A stretch of 64,000 bases of DNA. Source: Membranipora membranacea. Taxonomy: Eukaryota > Bryozoa > Gymnolaemata > Cheilostomatida > Membraniporidae. The notes under the pieces were generated by a model. That model saw nothing but the letters and a program-made list of their open reading frames with translations. It was not told the origin of the DNA and did not search any database. The translations under genes and the position numbers were made by a program. Shown one piece after another: positions 29,346 to 41,400 of this stretch. The stretch is taken from assembly GCA_914767715.1 (NCBI GenBank), contig OU612065.1, positions 20,772,001 to 20,836,000 on the forward strand, given 5' to 3'. Each line of letters opens with the position of its first letter. The stretch's first letter is position 1.

Positions 29346-30269
29346 ATAACAACTGACAACAAATTTAGGTATTGTGATTGTAAAAATACTTTCTTTCTGG
29401 GGAAAAAAATTTGCTGATTGCTATAAATAGAAATATAAACACTTCCGCAGAGAGAAGCTATTTTTTGGTTACAGTACTTATGGAATGAAAATGAAAGTAA
29501 CACCTTTGTACATACCCATATCTCGATACGCGGTAGGCATGATGGACACTACCTCCAAGCGGCTCAACACCTCAGCTGATAGTTCACATCCCCGTACATA
29601 TCAATTCTATTTACCAACCAGCACTGTAGGTCACTCTGAAATAGTGTGAAGATGAACAGATGGACACTTTCTCATCTTAGCACTGGTATCCTGTCATTAG
29701 GGATAGGGTGATGGGTTGATGCAGACCTCCCAATCAGGACATATTATGTTTTTCGGTACAAAATTACCTTGATTGAAACTTGGAACCAAAATAGTTTATC
29801 CGCAAGGGTAGTTGATATGATGTACATTCAATGTCAATATTTTTACTGCCCAACTGCGAATTACCATATGCATTATGTCTTTCAGCTTTGTTTTTTTTTC
29901 AATCCTCATATTGTACCTTCTGGGCTCACTTATGGGGCAAAGGCAAGTGGTATTTTTCACGTTCATGATAACTTAACAAACCTGATGTAGATTGGTGGAA
30001 ATCATCTCAAGTCGCAGCCAAATGCACAACTAATTTTCTCCGCATAGGATCTGATAAAAATAAAGCAAAATAATTATGTACTTTATGTATATACCTACAT
30101 GTCCTGGTGTGCTATGGCAAGTGACCAATTCTTAGCTGGAACAGGTAGGGGGCAGGATAAAATATGAAAACTAGCAAAAAAGTCAAGAACAAGACCAACA
30201 GTTATTTCTGCAATAGAGGTGGTTGTTTTGTAGATATTATGATATTATGAAAAATTTGCTTGAGGAATG

Positions 30270-30905
30270 TACAATCCGGTGCCAGACTCAGCCAGTCCCA
30301 ATCCTGGATAGAGACGGGTTCAGCGACAGGCAGAGCATCCGGCCGGAAAAACTATGCCACAGACTGTAATAAAACCAGAGAGAACCAGACTATGCCAAGG
30401 CATCTCCCTTGTTGGGGACCTTGTGGAAAGTAGGCGAGCGAGGTAGACGATTATCAAGCTAGCGGCCCTAAACATTGCTACACTCACAAATAAGAGTAGA
30501 GAGATAGCTGATACGATGGTGAGGCGTAACATATGCCTACAGGAGACCAGATGGGAGGAGAAAGGCCTGGAGGAAAGGCAAGATACATTGACGATGGCGT
30601 CAAGCTGTACAACAGTGGCGGGATAAGACCGAGGAATGGTGTGGGATGAGTCATGTAACCAGGTAATCTGAGGGGATTATCAATTTGAACTTGGTGACCA
30701 AAAGGCATATAACATCGTTTCTGCCTATGCGAACAGCAAGACTGTGATGTGGAGGCCAAAGACAGATTTTGGACAGTTTGTTGCAGTGCTGCAGATGTGC
30801 TTATCTTGGCCGGAGACATGAACGGGCATACTGGAAGTGCAAGTTGATCGCTTAGAGACAAATGTGCAATAGCCATCAAAAACAGTGGAGTTCGAACAGA
30901 GATAA
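30270..30905 (+). mobile_element. RTE-like LINE endonuclease remnant
   Basis: The plus-strand frames, broken by stops and shifts, give NKSREIADTMVRRNICLQET and later LILAGDMNGHTG. These are the conserved parts of the apurinic-type endonuclease that starts RTE-class LINE proteins. The upstream GGCAGAGCATCCGGCCGGAAAA phrase (about 30329-30350) resembles the 5' part of such elements. It carries no RT and is dead. Confidence 0.7.
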
Positions 30906-30979
30906 AATCGCATAACACAATGAACTACTTCCAGAACCAGGTATAAACAATATGCTAAATTTGTCTTCTCGGACTTTGA

Positions 30980-32085
30980 TAGCTATTCTGCGATGAGAAC
31001 CTACTATTTGGCAGCCGTCGGTTGCCCAACGGACAAATAGGCTTCCGGTTGCTTTTAACGCTACCGGACATAAAATTCATGGGACAGGATTGGCTTGTAA
31101 CAGATGCAAATGCACTTTAGACAGAGATGGGTTTTGTTACGGTGGAGTTTGCTGTGAAAGAAACCCATCAGGACGCCTATTTGGTGTCCAACGGTTGCCA
31201 AATAGCAATCCGGATGGGTCTGTTTTACAATTGACATCTGCCATGAAGCCATCTGGTTGCAAAATTTGCAACAGGATTGGTTTGTGACTGCCGAGCTTTG
31301 AAATTGATATAATGTGAAATGGATATTTGTCATGAGTGGATGGACCTTTAACGTAAAGATTTGTGGTGGACCGGCCACATTTTTCGCATTATAGCTGCAA
31401 CAAACCCATCCAGACAGGCTTGGAATAGTAATGTTTGCTAAATTAACTCCATCCGGGTGGGTTTTGTTTGAGCAGTAATATTTGCTGTAACCATTCTTCC
31501 AGATGAGCCAAATGTGTCCGGTAAATGGCCATCAGCAACATATCTCCATAAAAGGGCCATCCGCTTATGACGAATACCCATGCGGCAATGCTAGCTGGCC
31601 ATCCATTTCACCTTGTATCAATCTCGAAGTGTGACTGTAACAAACCCATCCGAATGGCCATATGGCAACTGATGGTTGCCAACTACTCATCCATATGGGC
31701 TTGGAGCAGTAACAAACTCATCTGCATAGGCTGAGGATAGACCAGAGATGTGTGGCGGATGGCCATTTACAGAAAACATTTTTAGTACAACAGCTTGTAG
31801 CAGTAATACTTTCTGTAACAAACCCATTTGTATGGGCTTGGAGCAGAAATTTTTGGTATAACAAACCCAACCAAATGGGCTTAGAGCATTAATATTTGCT
31901 GTTACAGCCCTATTCAGATGGGGTTGTCGCCCCGATGATGAGTGACTACAATCCATCCTCCTCTGCTACATACCAATCCACCTTTGTCAAATACGTGCCT
32001 GGATGCCTTTTATGTAACCGGATGTCTATTTGGCAACTAACAGATGTCGATGCCAGGCAGACATCTAGCGGCTGCAAATAGCAGA
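30980..32085. repeat. Array of degenerate palindromic units
   Basis: About 1.1 kb, richer in GC than its surroundings, is filled with diverged copies of a module. The module is roughly CTGTAACAAACCCATCC, a spacer, GGATGGGCTTGGAGCAG, then TAATATTTGCTG. Many modules fold back on themselves, for example CTATTTGG...CCAAATAG at about 31178-31205 and again near 31000-31040. Modules are clear at about 31397, 31440, 31636, 31697, 31815 and 31859. Spacing is irregular. It lies in the 11.6-kb element and may be its original non-coding core or a foldback element. Confidence 0.6.
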
Positions 32086-32389
32086 AACAGAGAGAAAGCA
32101 TTTCTCTTTGCCGACATGCCTATATATAGGCCTGAAGTTACCACTGAACTCAATTAAGCATACCATACTTACTTGATACTTGTAGAGTAATCGTTTCTTC
32201 ATCTGAAGTTTCCAGTATTTTTTCAGGCTCGTCTATCGGTATTAGCCCGTGTCATAGATCGTATAACCAGATTTTCACCATTTACTGTAACCTTAGCCTG
32301 CCACAGGAGGATCTACAAGTATCAAAGAGTGATAAAAAAGATCATTTCACAATTTAGCGGGGAGACAAAGAATCTCTTTTTGTGGAGGT

Positions 32390-33870
32390 CAGTGCTGCAG
32401 TGAGGTATTAGGTACTGTGGGTTGTGCCTTCTAGAACTGCCAGGATGTGGGTGAAGTTGATGTAATCTCCCATGTCAGTCTCTACTTTACCAAAGTGGAT
32501 GGCTCGGAAGAGTACAATTCTTCGCCATTCTGGTACTTAGGTTTTTCCATTCTAGTTGTTCAATCAGCTGCGAGGTGCTAGTTGTGTGGTCTGACCGCGG
32601 AACATTGTAAACACATGCGCACGGCCTTGCGTTACACAGCTTCGAGCTTTGTTGCTTGTGCTTGCGTCAGGCTACCATCCCATACTGATGATGTGTATTC
32701 TAGAATGGGCCTGACGAGTATGGGGCATACATGACATGTTACCCTATTTGGTAGGGTAACACCAGATATAAGGGCTGATTACCCTATGAGACCAGATGAT
32801 CCCATAACCACCCCACTTTTGCACCTAAGAGCTTAGTGAAGTTTTATATGCTTATTTTGCTGTCATGAGGTCTAGTTTTCAACCTATTATAACAAATTGC
32901 ATTAGTTTAAACATTAATACATAGTAAAATTCTGTGTAACACTTGCTAGAATTTGGTATATTACAGTTATCTAACAATAAAACTACAGAAAATCAAATAT
33001 TTTAAGAGCATGGGCGGCTGGGGTGTTACCCGGGGCCGGCGGCGGGAGTATTTTAGGGCCCCCTAGGGCCCCCAGACCAACCCAGCCTTCAAGTTTATAC
33101 ACCACCAGATATAGAGCCCAGCTAACTTGTCATGTATGGTATGGGGTAAGCTTTTGCTCTGAGATGTGTTAGAAAGTATGGTATTGTGTGCTCTTCTTAT
33201 GAACCCTCACCTTATGCTGGCTGCTTTGTTGGTAATATAGTTGAAGTTTACGTTCCATCTAAGAGAGCTCTCCAGCCTTAATCCTAGGTATTTTACACCC
33301 TTTGTCTTAGGGATATCTGTTTCATTATGTATGTGGTTGTTGTTGGCTCCTTTAGTTCTTTTTTGGGTAAATTTAACATGTTCGCATTTGAGAGGATTGA
33401 ACTCCATCTTCCAACTACTCTCCCATACTTGGAGGGCATCTAGATTTTTTTGGAGCTGGAAAAAGTTTTCACCGGTCATACAGATGACGTATCGTCTGCG
33501 AACATGCGGGTTTTGGATATGACTGAGTCAGCTAGGTCGTTTATGTAGACCAGGAACAGGATTGGGCCAATTACTGAACCCTGGGATGACCTTGGCGTGG
33601 GCTATAACTATGGCCATCAACTGTAAATACTTGGGATTGACCTTCTAGTAGACTCTGTACCTAGAAAGTAGCTTGAGGGGTAACTCCGATATAAGCGAGT
33701 TTCTGAAGAAGTTATTGTGGTCAACTTGGTCGAAAGCTTTACTGAAGTCTAGGAAACCGGCATCCGCTTCCTCTCCTTTGTCAAACTGTTGTGAAATGTC
33801 GCAAATCTGTTCTGTCAGCTGGCTCTCATAGCTTCTGAAACCATGTTGGCGCTTGCTTATTTACCTGCGT
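32390..33870 (-). mobile_element. CR1/Jockey-like LINE remnant with an interruption
   Basis: From 33870 downward the minus strand gives the RT region: HGFRSYESQL, QFDKGEEADAGFLDFSKAFD (RT motif A) and then, after breaks, LQKNLDALQVWESSWKMEFN (33479 on) and the post-RT phrase VKYLGLRLESSLRWNVNF. The 3' portion resumes at about 32740 with LVRPILEYTSSVWDGSL. About 400 bp of unrelated, partly GC-rich sequence (about 32745-33140) splits it. Several stops make it inactive. Confidence 0.82.
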
Positions 33871-34039
33871 ATTTACCTGCGTCTTCTTCGTCTCAAGCGC
33901 CAGCTCTCCAGCTGTGACTTTAGAAACTTCTGCTCAAAATCGGTTTAACATTTCCGGGTCATTAACATGTGCTTAATTTGTTGCTTTAATCGAGGAATTT
34001 TGGAATCTGACTGGCAGCAATGACAATGCAAAAACAACA

Positions 34040-34095
34040 AATTAAGCAAGCGCCAAAATGGTTTCCAGAAAATACAGAAGCTATGAAAGCAGGAC
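34040..34095 (+). mobile_element. Inverted fragment of the neighbouring LINE
   Basis: TAAGCAAGCGCCAAAATGG and AGAAGCTATGAAAGC here are inverted, diverged copies of the LINE sequence at about 33815-33860. This gives an inverted repeat around a spacer of about 180 bp. It could be an inverted second insertion or an inversion formed at insertion. Confidence 0.55.
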
Positions 34096-34127
34096 AGTCA
34101 TATAGTTCCATAAGTTAGGGTTTGCAT

Positions 34128-34259
34128 CACAGGCCTTCTATAGTTGGTGCAAGTCCAGTGGTAGAGTGCCCCAGTGGTCGAGGCCTTTTCTCTCAAGAAA
34201 AGGCCTCGGCCACTGGGGCACTCGACCACTGGACTTGCACCAACTACAGAAGGCCTGTG
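34128..34259. mobile_element. Palindromic hAT-like MITE, 132 bp
   Basis: The arms of about 64 bp start CACAGGCCTTCT and are near-perfect inverted copies with a loop of only a few bases at about 34192. The flanks GTTTGCAT (34120-34127 and 34260-34267) are a perfect 8-bp target duplication. CA...TG ends with an 8-bp duplication fit hAT. It lies within the 11.6-kb element. Confidence 0.85.
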
Positions 34260-34669
34260 GTTTGCATGTCATCAGCAATGATGTCCTATGCAATAAGTGT
34301 ACATTCAAACAGGGTTAAATTGATTCAAATCACTTACTCATTGTTCCAATGCACTTAAATAGTCCATCATTAGATAATGTAAGAGTTAAAGTCAGTACAT
34401 GGACTGGTGACTCAGTGGGGAATATCTTCACAGTCTATAGATTCAGCTGTGGAGTTCAGTCACTCCTTGGTTTAGTGGTCTATAATGGGCAAGAAGGTCT
34501 AGTCCTATTGATTAATTTAGTCCTTGATAATGGGCTAAACTAACATGGAGCAGTTTGTATGGATGAATAAGGATCGATACAGTGGTCTAAAAAACAGCGG
34601 ACTATAGACCCATTTCAAGCGGAACATAGACCAGCGGAACATCGGCGAAGCGGAACATAGAACGCACCC

Positions 34670-34679
34670 TGATAATCAC
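34670..34679. repeat. Right 10-bp target-site duplication of the 11.6-kb element
   Basis: TGATAATCAC, identical to 23101-23110. Confidence 0.9.
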
Positions 34680-35478
34680 ATGCAATAGCCCCTGATTCAT
34701 TGTTTCTTAAGATTTTGCTGCGTGTTCTATTTATCACAGACTGTGTAACTGTATTAGGAACTTGGGCTGAGCTGATAACAGACTAAAGGAATGTTTCCAT
34801 CACTCAGTTTGGTTCCTGTGAAGGAAAAGTCTCAGTCCACTAAGAATTGAACTAAGCAAAATTACTATTTCACATCAAGGAGTTGTTGACAGCAAGAAGA
34901 ACTGCAGAGACCAATGAGCTAATATAAGTTGTTTGATAAAGATAAGTGCAGCAAGGTAAGGCTACATCTGGACAGGGAGTATTCTCCCTAGTCCCTGATC
35001 TGGAGGTGTTGTTCTCATTTGATTTGTGCTGAAACTGATAGCAATGAATATCTAAGATCTCACTCCACTACCTGTAACTAGCTACTTATATTAAAACACT
35101 CTCAGCCTGGTACTCTAGTGACCAATATCACAAGAATTACATAAAACCCAGGTGAGGTAGACGGCACCTATCTGGATACATGTCACTGTAGCAGCAAAGA
35201 GTATCCAGCTTACTTATTATTATGCTAGAAAGAGTTTGTGCTAAACACATCACATGATAACAAGGAAATAATGAGCATTTATATGCCAGTTTAGTTACAG
35301 TACAGTTACCTTCACCAAGGAGATGTATTTTTATTCCCTTTTTTTGGCGCAGCTACATACATACAATAAAATGCAAACTCTCTGCACAGGACATCGGTTT
35401 GCCAGGGTTACCACCCAACGCTTGTCAATGTTGTTGATGTTGTGCAGTTCTGCTTTCTAATCACTCTCAATTTTTTAG
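34680..35478. other. Upstream region and 5'UTR intron of the ABCA gene
   Basis: An acceptor (TTTTTTAG) ends at 35478, just before the first coding exon, so at least one non-coding first exon should lie upstream. I could not locate it or a promoter. No other gene was seen. Confidence 0.5.
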
Positions 35479-35487
35479 GCAGACGAG

Positions 35488-38400
35488 ATGTCCATCTTGA
35501 CTCAGTTTTATCTGCTGCAGTACAAAAATTGGAAGCTACAATTTCGCAGCAAAATATCAACAGTGCTTGAGATTCTTATTCCTGTTGCATTATGTCTGCT
35601 CATGGTCTCCATACGAACACTAGTAGATGTGAACGAATTCCCAAATGCCACCCGTTATGACGCATTTGATGTGAACGGTGTGCCGAATGGCCTACGTGAG
35701 AAACTAACATTACCAAACACAACAATGTGGGGCACTGGGATAGCTTACACTCCTAAAACGCCAACTACTGACAGGATAATGCAGAATGTTAAAGCGAGCA
35801 TTGTGGCAGGCTCGGCTTCACCACCTCCGACAACCTTTCAAGGTATGTTTAGAATTCTGTTGATGGTGCTTGAGGCGTCCATAATTTTATGATGATATTC
35901 AGGTTTTCAAAAACACCTGCAAGAGAGAAGGACTGTTTTCATATCTTTGCACTTTTAACAGACTTTTGTTAACACCATTGATTCTTGTTTTATAAAGTCG
36001 TCGGTATGGCATCTGAAGCTGAGCTGGAGGAATATATGGCTGGCATCGGTCTACTGCCAAATGTTCCTCGTGAAATGTACTATCTTGCAGGCATTGTTTT
36101 TGACAATCCTGATGAATACAAGACCGGAGTACCTCACAACATTTCCTATACTATAAGGTTCGTATAATGAAAACCTGGTTAGTCAGTATGATGGCAAAAG
36201 CTTGATCCTTTCCTGGGGAGTGATTAATTCAGCTGAAAAATTTTCAATATATAAGAAATGTTACCGAATTCCACGGTTGATCATTCCACGTATTTAATTC
36301 TTTTTTTGTTGATGCTATCGGAAATACATTCCATGAATGACATTTCTTGGTTTTCATGTTGGTTTTTGTATTCTTATTTTAGGCCACCATATAGTCCAAG
36401 GTCTAGTAACTTCAGTATTCAGCTGTTGAATACTTGGTCTACTAACTATCTGTTTGTACCTTTTGACGTTCCTGGTCCGCGGCAGAAAAATAAATCAACG
36501 GGAGCTACACCTGGTAATCAATCAGCCATTGCTTAGGTCTGACTCCTAAATTTATATGGGAATATATACAACATAGTATGATGGGACTGACAAAGACCAA
36601 CTTAAAATTCTGCCCGATGGAGGCCTCAACAGTTGGGGCACCGATTGCACCCTTGCGCCATATCACTGGACTTGATGAAGGGAGAAAGGATGGTTTTAGT
36701 TTACATGTCACCTGCTCCCTATCCATATTAAGGAAGTTAGCCGTGGTCAAATATTTACGTTGTCATTTTATTTTGGTTTCCTGGTGACTTCATTGCTAAA
36801 AACGTCCGACAAGTCTTAGTATAAACTCACCTTTATATATATTATCTTCAAAAGTAAGTGAGTAAGCTATTGCAAAAACCATCACAACAACTATATGCAC
36901 AACTATGACTTTCAGCGTATTGCATGTGAAACTTTCTAAGAACTAAAATCCTTTTATTGTAGTTTACTATGAGGACGGTTTTCTGACACTACAGCACGCT
37001 CTCCATCGAAGTGTCATAAAGGAAATATCAAACAACTCAGCTGCCAATCTCTCTAATTTTGAGACACTGATGCAGAGATTCCCCTATCCACCTTATGTCA
37101 ATGATCTCTTTCTGGTGGCTATACAGACAAACTTCCCGTTCTTCATCATGCTTTGTATGATCTTCTATTCTCTCAGTATCCCAAAGGAAATCACACTGGA
37201 AAAAGAGCGAAAACTAAAGGTGAAAATCTGCTCGGTGATATTACTTATTACATATAACATATATAACATATAACGTGCAGACGGGTTGCCCCCATAGATA
37301 TAAGAGTATTGGATAGGCAGGAGAATGCAATGACCAATCCAACTACCTTGTTTATGTCTATGGTTGGCCCTCATCGGGCTGTTTCCTCAATATTCCCATG
37401 TGTGCCTACTTTTAATAATAATAATAAAATGATGTAAAATTAAATTTTGTATTATTTAATGGCTTGGCATGCTTCGCATAAACAATCATAGACATTGAAA
37501 CTCTTCTTTTAGGAATCAATGAGAATGATGGGGATGTCTGGTTGGCTGCAGTGGGTTTCCTGGTTTGTAAAGTTCTTTGTGTTTCTTCTCGTCACAACAT
37601 TCCTGATGAGTCTCATACTCTGCCCTCCATTTACGGTAATATTACATCAGGGTTACTTTCTTGTTTCTCCTGTCTATTAGCTACTATGGATGTTGATCTC
37701 CTCTGAACCTTCAAGTAGACGATAGGTTAACATATTATTGATATGTTTAGTTAATGTGTACTATAGATATCTGTTTGTGATCCCATGCTGTACAAACTAC
37801 ATGTTCTACAACATCTTGTTATGACTTGTAACAGAAACACACTGACACAATATGTTATCTTTTTTCCACGATAAGAACGTCTTGGGCTAAAATGATGTAA
37901 ACCTTGTTGTCTCCATATGAACAACTTGTAAATAGAGGGAGCAACTGAAGCTACAGTTTGTTCCATTACCCTTTTGTCTCTATTTCTAGGTTAGTGAAAA
38001 GTTCACAGTGTTGAAGTATTCCAGTTTCACTCTAGTCTGGGTTTTCTTTCTTCTCTACGCCGTCTCTATCATCTGCTACTGCTTCATGATCAGCGTGTTC
38101 TTCAGCAAAGGTATTCTTACATAATTTGCTTCTGTTGTTTTTTTGTTTGTTTTTCATTGTTTATGCTATAAATTTAGTTTAATCAAATAAAAGAATCTGG
38201 CATAATAGTATGTTAAGCAAATAAAGGAAAAGCAAGGGCCCAGCCTGAGAGTACGAAGACTAGAGTGACAGCTGTCCAGATAGATTTGGATGTTTGATTG
38301 TTGATTAAAAAATGACAAAAAATTTTGCAAATTCAGTAGGAGAGGTTGATGACTTGCCTTGGCATTATACATTTTACCGAGGTTCCATTTAAGGTCAGAA

Positions 38401-41400
38401 CTGAAAAACACAAACCTGTTTATTTTGTGATAAGTCTTTGTTGGTAGGATTTGTAGGAAGCATGTTATCTGTTTTTCGATTGAGCTAAATCCAAATTTAT
38501 GTTACAACATGCCAATTACTGCATTTACGCCCTATCTTATCACTGCAGTTACGCATTGTTTTATGACTGACTCAATGTTGATGTGTGATGTTTTACTTCC
38601 TTGTAGCAAACTCTTCTGCCGCAGCTGGTGGTGTTATATTCTTTCTCAGCTACATCCCATTTTCTTTTGTGTCACCTCGATATGCCACAATGACTGCTAC
38701 AGCCAAGCTTGTCTCTTGCCTGGATATGAACATGGCCATGTCACTTGGTATGGTCATCATCGGAAAGTTTGAGGGGACATGTGAGTTTTCAGATCTTAAG
38801 TAGAACCTGGGGGGTCTTTCAATTGGAAACAGCTAAAATCGCAATCTGATTGTAATTGATGGAACTATATACATTCTGATTGAGAGATTCGGGAATGATT
38901 TTGTCTAATTGATAGACCAAGTGAGTGATTATTTTGAGTGATGTGAAAGTGATAACTTGCTTTAGTAAAGCATCACTCATTCTAATTGAAAGTAGAAAGA
39001 CCCCCCTGGATTGTCAAGATACAATGGAGTTATGATAGGGATGATACCCTTTAAAAGAGAGACTGAATTACTTGCTCTTGTTTGATGTTCACAAGAATGA
39101 TTAGATGACCGATTCATCCTGATTTTTTTAATAAGGGACTGTGCTAGAGTTACTGGGGGCCAAACTTTCCCCTCCTCCAGAAACAACAGTTTCTCGAGAT
39201 TGCTCAATGAGGGTTTTTTTTCTCAGCTGTTGGAGTACAGTGGAATAATCTAGACCAGCCAGTAACAGTAGATGATAATATAGCCTTCGGACAGATCCTC
39301 ATCATGTTCCTCGCAGACTCATTACTCTATATAGTCATCATGTGGTATGTGGAGGCGGTGAAACCTGGTGAATACGGGATCCCTCAAAAACCCTGGTTCT
39401 TCTTACTGGTGAGTTTGATGATAGTTGTCAACTTGCTAATAGCTGGTGCCGAGTGTTATAAAATATGTCCATGTTTTGATACAGACCAATATAACTTTGT
39501 GCATATTTCAACTGTATGAGAAAAATGGAGACCTTCAATTCTCATCATGATCATGTATGGAGCTGAGAAAAAGGATGGCACCTTACATTATTAGTTTTTT
39601 TTTCAGTTGTATGGTTTTGAACATTAGTGAAGTGTAGTCTAAGTAAGATCTCTTTTGAAAATCCAATTATTCAGCATAATATTCAAGTCAATTAGTTCAT
39701 CTAACCAAATCTATGCGTGTTTTCAGCCCTCATACTGGTGTGGTACAACACAGAACCTGTCCAGAGGAAGAGAAGGGTCAGCTATTGGTATGCAGTCGTC
39801 TGATGAGCACTCTGATAAGTTTGAACCTGAGCCACAGAATCTACAGGCTGGTATACAAATCAGAGGCTTAACTAAACTCTACCCTGCCGGAGGTCGCTGT
39901 AGCGGTAAAAAGGACAAGGTTCGTTCTTGCTTCAGCTCACTCAGAGACAGATAGTTCCTCAAATTGGCTACAGTGGCCTCAATTTTTTCAGATTAGTATG
40001 TGATAGCACTGTCCTAACGAAACTCTGTTGCAAACTACAATGCATACGAAAAGTGGCATGTCATAAAGAATTAGCTGATTGCTGTTCCAATCCTGGACTT
40101 TCATGTTATAAAAACACTACAGTGCAAACAACTCCATACTTTTTCAGCCATAAATTCCCGAGAGTACCAGGCCAATAAGCAATAACGTATATAATATGTT
40201 GTTAAGAAAATTACCTAGGGCATACTCGTTATCCTGCGGTGATATAAAAAACAACACATGTATATCTGTGAAGTAGAGAAAAAGTTGGAATTCTCTTTGA
40301 CTGATTATATTGATACTTGTAGGTGGCCGTGGATAATCTGAATTTGAATATGTATGATGGACAGATAACTGCGTTACTCGGCCATAACGGAGCTGGAAAA
40401 ACAACTACTATGTTCATGTTGACAGGTAGGTTTATCCATATAATGCTGAGTGTATGATATAGTCTGAGTGTATGATATAGTGTCCTACTTTCTTTTTGTA
40501 TTCATCATTGATTGAGGCCATAGCCTTAATATTAAGTCTATGATTGAGGCTCATCTTGTGAAGATCAGCTGTTTTTGGAGGCAAGTGTTTAATTAAATAA
40601 ATATTGCTTTAGTGTTGTAAAGCAACGCCCCGTCATACCTTTGCTGTGAATGTTTGTTGTATAATTATATAATGCCAGACGGTTACCACTTATGCCCTTG
40701 GTCAGAAAACCTCTCCATCACACTCTACACATGACTTAGTCAATCCTGTTTACCCAGTGGATGATATCACGAGTGTCGTAATAAGTTCACTCTAATCTTT
40801 CTCTGATAACATTGTTTGGCGTTATATACTGGTCTGGGTAAAGCATGTGCTTTCGTAATCGGAACTCAGCTGTGGCAAGTCATAGGTTTTAATATCAATG
40901 ATATACTTAGTAGCTCCGTGAGATCAGAGAGATAAAGCCTTGGTAATGTCCCTGTGCTATTTTTGCTCTCAAGTGAGACAAAATGTAGAAGTATACATGC
41001 ATATTGATGTCGATAACCCAATTTAAAAATTGGCATAGCAAAAGATATCAGATATGAAAGCATGATCAAATTAATCTTGCATCATTATTCATACATCTGA
41101 ATAAGTACAGATTTTGGCCCATTAATATTTTTACCAATAAGTTTACCTTCCGGAGACTGGCCTACCTAAAGATTACTTTAAACTGATGTTTATATTGTTC
41201 TTATAGGGTTTATGCCACCTACCAGTGGTACAGCATTAGTGAATGGTTATGACATTACCGAAGATATCACCAATGTTAGAGCTAGTTTAGGACTGTGTCC
41301 ACAACACGATATACTATTTGATGATTTGACGGTAGAGGAACATCTATTCTTCTTCGCCAAGGTAATTTTATTATAATACATAATTTATCTTTGTGATTGT

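Larger units (their letters stand above)
23111..34669. mobile_element. 11.6-kb DNA transposon with reiterated inverted ends, hosting other elements
   Basis: The left end (about 23111-23200) reads GGGTGCAGGTCTATGTTCCG and repeats GTCTATGTTCCG-like units. The right end (about 34580-34669) is the inverted counterpart ending CATAGAACGCACCC with the same units. Perfect 10-bp direct repeats TGATAATCAC abut both ends. A 9-10 bp duplication points to the MULE/Mutator group, but I find no MULE transposase, so the class is unproven. The interior holds other mobile elements listed separately and short open frames without known domains. The original element was probably smaller and was enlarged by insertions. 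Confidence 0.78.

Noticed and set aside
31090-31287. Cysteine-rich 65-aa frame (MACNRCKCTLDRDGF...) as a small secreted protein
   Set aside because: It lies wholly within the palindromic module array, has no signal peptide, and its codons are formed by the repeat units.
32745-33140. Separate DNA transposon interrupting the LINE, suggested by CATACATGACA and its inverted copy
   Set aside because: The inverted pair is short and imperfect and overlaps LINE sequence, and no target duplication could be confirmed.
23111-34669. Maverick/Polinton identity for the 11.6-kb element
   Set aside because: Polintons make 6-bp duplications and carry long TIRs with a polymerase B and integrase; none of these are present here.
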